Below are positions 6,384 through 7,161 of a stretch of DNA of 7,161 nt, in pieces. The stretch is from Clostridiales bacterium DTU092. Lineage in GTDB: Bacteria > Bacillota > Clostridia > Caldicoprobacterales > Caldicoprobacteraceae. The stretch lies in the NCBI GenBank assembly GCA_001513505.1, contig LFTM01000284.1:1-7161 (forward strand), in the 5' to 3' direction. Made by a program: the position numbers and the translations under genes. Each line of letters starts with the position of its first letter. Within the stretch, counting starts at the first letter, position 1. Under the pieces are notes generated by a model. The model ran no database searches. It was not told the DNA's origin and saw only the letters and a list, made by a program, of their open reading frames with translations.

Positions 6384-6412
6384 GTGAATTTAATTTACAA
6401 AGTATGTATAAT
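6384..6412 (+). promoter_or_regulatory. Probable niaR promoter with a flanking inverted repeat
   Basis: A perfect TATAAT (6407-6412) has GTGAAT (6384-6389, 3 of 6 matches) 17 bases upstream as the -35 element. Perfect complementary arms ATTTAC (6393-6398) and GTAAAT (6414-6419), 15 bases apart, lie on either side of the -10 box. A repressor bound to them would block polymerase, so this is a candidate operator, possibly for NiaR itself. Confidence 0.45.
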
Positions 6413-6454
6413 AGTAAATGGGATAAAAGATATATTGAAAAGGGTGATAAATAG

Positions 6455-6973
6455 ATGCTGGCTGATGAAAGACGCCAGGCCATCCTTAAATATATAAGTC
6501 AAAAAGAACAACCGGTAACAGGGACTTATTTAGCACAGATGATGGGTGTAAGCAGGCAGGTTGTTGTTCAGGATATTGCCATACTCAGAGCAGCTGGTAA
6601 TGATATTATTGCTACACCGCAGGGATATATGCTTTCCAGGAACGTACATCCTAAACGTTATCGGCGGGTTATTGCTTGCAGACACCAGGATGATGGTATA
6701 GAAGATGAGCTGATGACTGTGGTGGATTTAGGGGGGGCCGTACTTGATGTTAGTGTAGAACACAGAGTATACGGTGAATTCAAGGCTCAACTAATGATAA
6801 AATCGCCGAATGATGTTCGTTGTTTTATTGAGATAATGAAGAGGGAAAAAGCTGAACCGCTGTGTGCATTGACAGATGGGGTACACCTGCACACCATTGA
6901 GGCCGATACACCACTTATACTGGACAGGATTGAAAAAGCTCTGGAAGAGAAAGGCTATCTTCTGTGCCGGTAG
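6455..6973 (+). CDS. niaR: NAD biosynthesis transcriptional repressor NiaR
   Basis: A 172-residue DNA-binding repressor of the NiaR (YrxA) family, which in Firmicutes and Thermotogae represses NAD synthesis and niacin uptake genes when nicotinic acid is plentiful. The N-terminal winged helix (about 5-60, HTH_11 type) has the helix-turn-helix VTGTYLAQMMGVSRQVVVQD at 21-40. The rest (about 70-170) is a 3H domain, named for its conserved histidines: here His77 (CRHQDD), His103 (VEHRVYG), and His144 and His146 (GVHLHTIEA). His77, Glu85, His144 and His146 match in spacing the metal ligands I recall for the Thermotoga protein TM1602, so metal binding is probably intact. An AGGGTGA ribosome binding site at 6441-6447 lies 7 bases before the ATG. 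No nadABC or niacin transporter gene is within the window, so its targets are elsewhere or downstream of the edge. It has its own promoter and probably forms a single-gene unit. Confidence 0.9.
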   Translation: MLADERRQAILKYISQKEQPVTGTYLAQMMGVSRQVVVQDIAILRAAGNDIIATPQGYMLSRNVHPKRYRRVIACRHQDDGIEDELMTVVDLGGAVLDVSVEHRVYGEFKAQLMIKSPNDVRCFIEIMKREKAEPLCALTDGVHLHTIEADTPLILDRIEKALEEKGYLLCR

Positions 6974-6994
6974 TGAGTTTGTTGTTATGTTTTG

Positions 6995-7015
6995 AATCAT
7001 AATGAATGATTTTTT
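6995..7015 (+). terminator. Possible weak terminator after niaR
   Basis: AATCAT (6995-7000) pairs with ATGATT (7006-7011) around a 5-base loop and runs into a six-T tract (7010-7015), 21 bases after the niaR stop. The stem is only 6 bp and AT-rich, so termination may be inefficient. Confidence 0.4.
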
Positions 7016-7053
7016 ACAATTAACTAACGTCAGGCTGAGGTTCGGTAAAATAG

Positions 7054-7082
7054 TTGCATAAACTGAAAAATATGGTTATAAT
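7054..7082 (+). promoter_or_regulatory. Promoter of the T-box leader transcript
   Basis: TTGCAT (7054-7059, 4 of 6 matches to TTGACA) and a perfect TATAAT (7077-7082) are separated by exactly 17 bases, the best-formed promoter in the window. Transcription would begin near 7089, just before the T-box sequence. Confidence 0.75.
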
Positions 7083-7088
7083 AGAAAT

Positions 7089-7161
7089 AAAGCTATGAAG
7101 GGAATCAGTAAGCGGATAAACCTCCTCAAGAGAGCCGGTGGCTGGTGTGAACCGGCGGGGG
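7089..7161 (+). ncRNA. T-box riboswitch leader, 5' part of Stem I (truncated by window end)
   Basis: T-box leaders sense the charging of a particular tRNA and switch between termination and readthrough of an aminoacyl-tRNA synthetase, amino acid biosynthesis or transport gene. The typical 5' elements appear in order: a GAAGGGA...AGUA stretch (7097-7110) as in the base of Stem I; the AGAGAGC bulge motif (7129-7135); and a GC-rich hairpin, GCCGGT (7134-7139) with ACCGGC (7151-7156), closing an 11-base loop with GGCTGGTGTGA as in the Stem I tip. CTCCTC (7122-7127) can pair with the GGGGG at 7157-7161, allowing G-U pairs, so the stem continues on the far side. The window ends before the specifier loop, anti-terminator and terminator, so the amino acid and the controlled gene cannot be read. 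The start is set from the promoter, not from the RNA itself. Confidence 0.85.

Noticed and set aside
6791..7000. 69-residue minus-strand frame over the end of niaR
   Set aside because: It is mostly antisense to the conserved 3H domain of niaR, with no motif of its own.
7134..7156. A tRNA arm or rho-independent terminator in the GC-rich hairpin
   Set aside because: The AGAGAGC and loop sequence fit the T-box Stem I tip, no tRNA fold can be formed, and no T-tract follows.

Overview
The window looks like a chromosomal segment of a low-to-moderate GC Firmicute, most likely a member of the Clostridia. The reasons are strong AGGAGG-type ribosome binding sites, AT-rich intergenic DNA with sigma-A-like promoters, a glycine dehydrogenase split into two subunits, a GTP-type PEP carboxykinase, a LiaF-like membrane protein, a NiaR-type NAD repressor and the start of a T-box leader. 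These families and this combination are typical of that group; the species cannot be fixed from the sequence alone.

Layout. Positions 1-1871 (+) hold the end of gcvPA and all of gcvPB, joined by an ATGA overlap: the distal end of a glycine cleavage operon. It ends at two consecutive hairpins (1899-1938 and 1949-1974). The first is flanked by T-tracts on both strands and so also serves the convergent pckG gene (1985-3781, -). About 410 bases of AT-rich, gene-free DNA (3782-4192) separate pckG from a divergently oriented LiaF-like membrane protein gene (4193-4846, +). That gene converges on and overlaps by 11 bp a secreted or anchored polysaccharide deacetylase gene (4836-5696, -). A 127-bp divergent region then leads to an ECF-type sigma factor gene (5824-6354, +), and 100 bp later to niaR (6455-6973, +). 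The window closes with a well-formed promoter and the 5' part of a T-box Stem I (about 7089 to the end), cut off before its specifier loop.

How the parts fit. The left half is central carbon and one-carbon metabolism: glycine decarboxylation, and the oxaloacetate/PEP interconversion. The middle (LiaF-like protein, polysaccharide deacetylase, ECF sigma factor) reads as a small cell-envelope cluster, with neither LiaRS-type sensor/regulator genes nor an anti-sigma factor visible. The right end is regulatory: an NAD-responsive repressor, then a tRNA-sensing leader whose target gene lies outside the window.

I did not find a clearly new multi-gene system. The points most worth a second look are the orphan envelope genes, several palindromic candidate operators in front of them and niaR, the overlapping convergent stop codons, and the truncated T-box.
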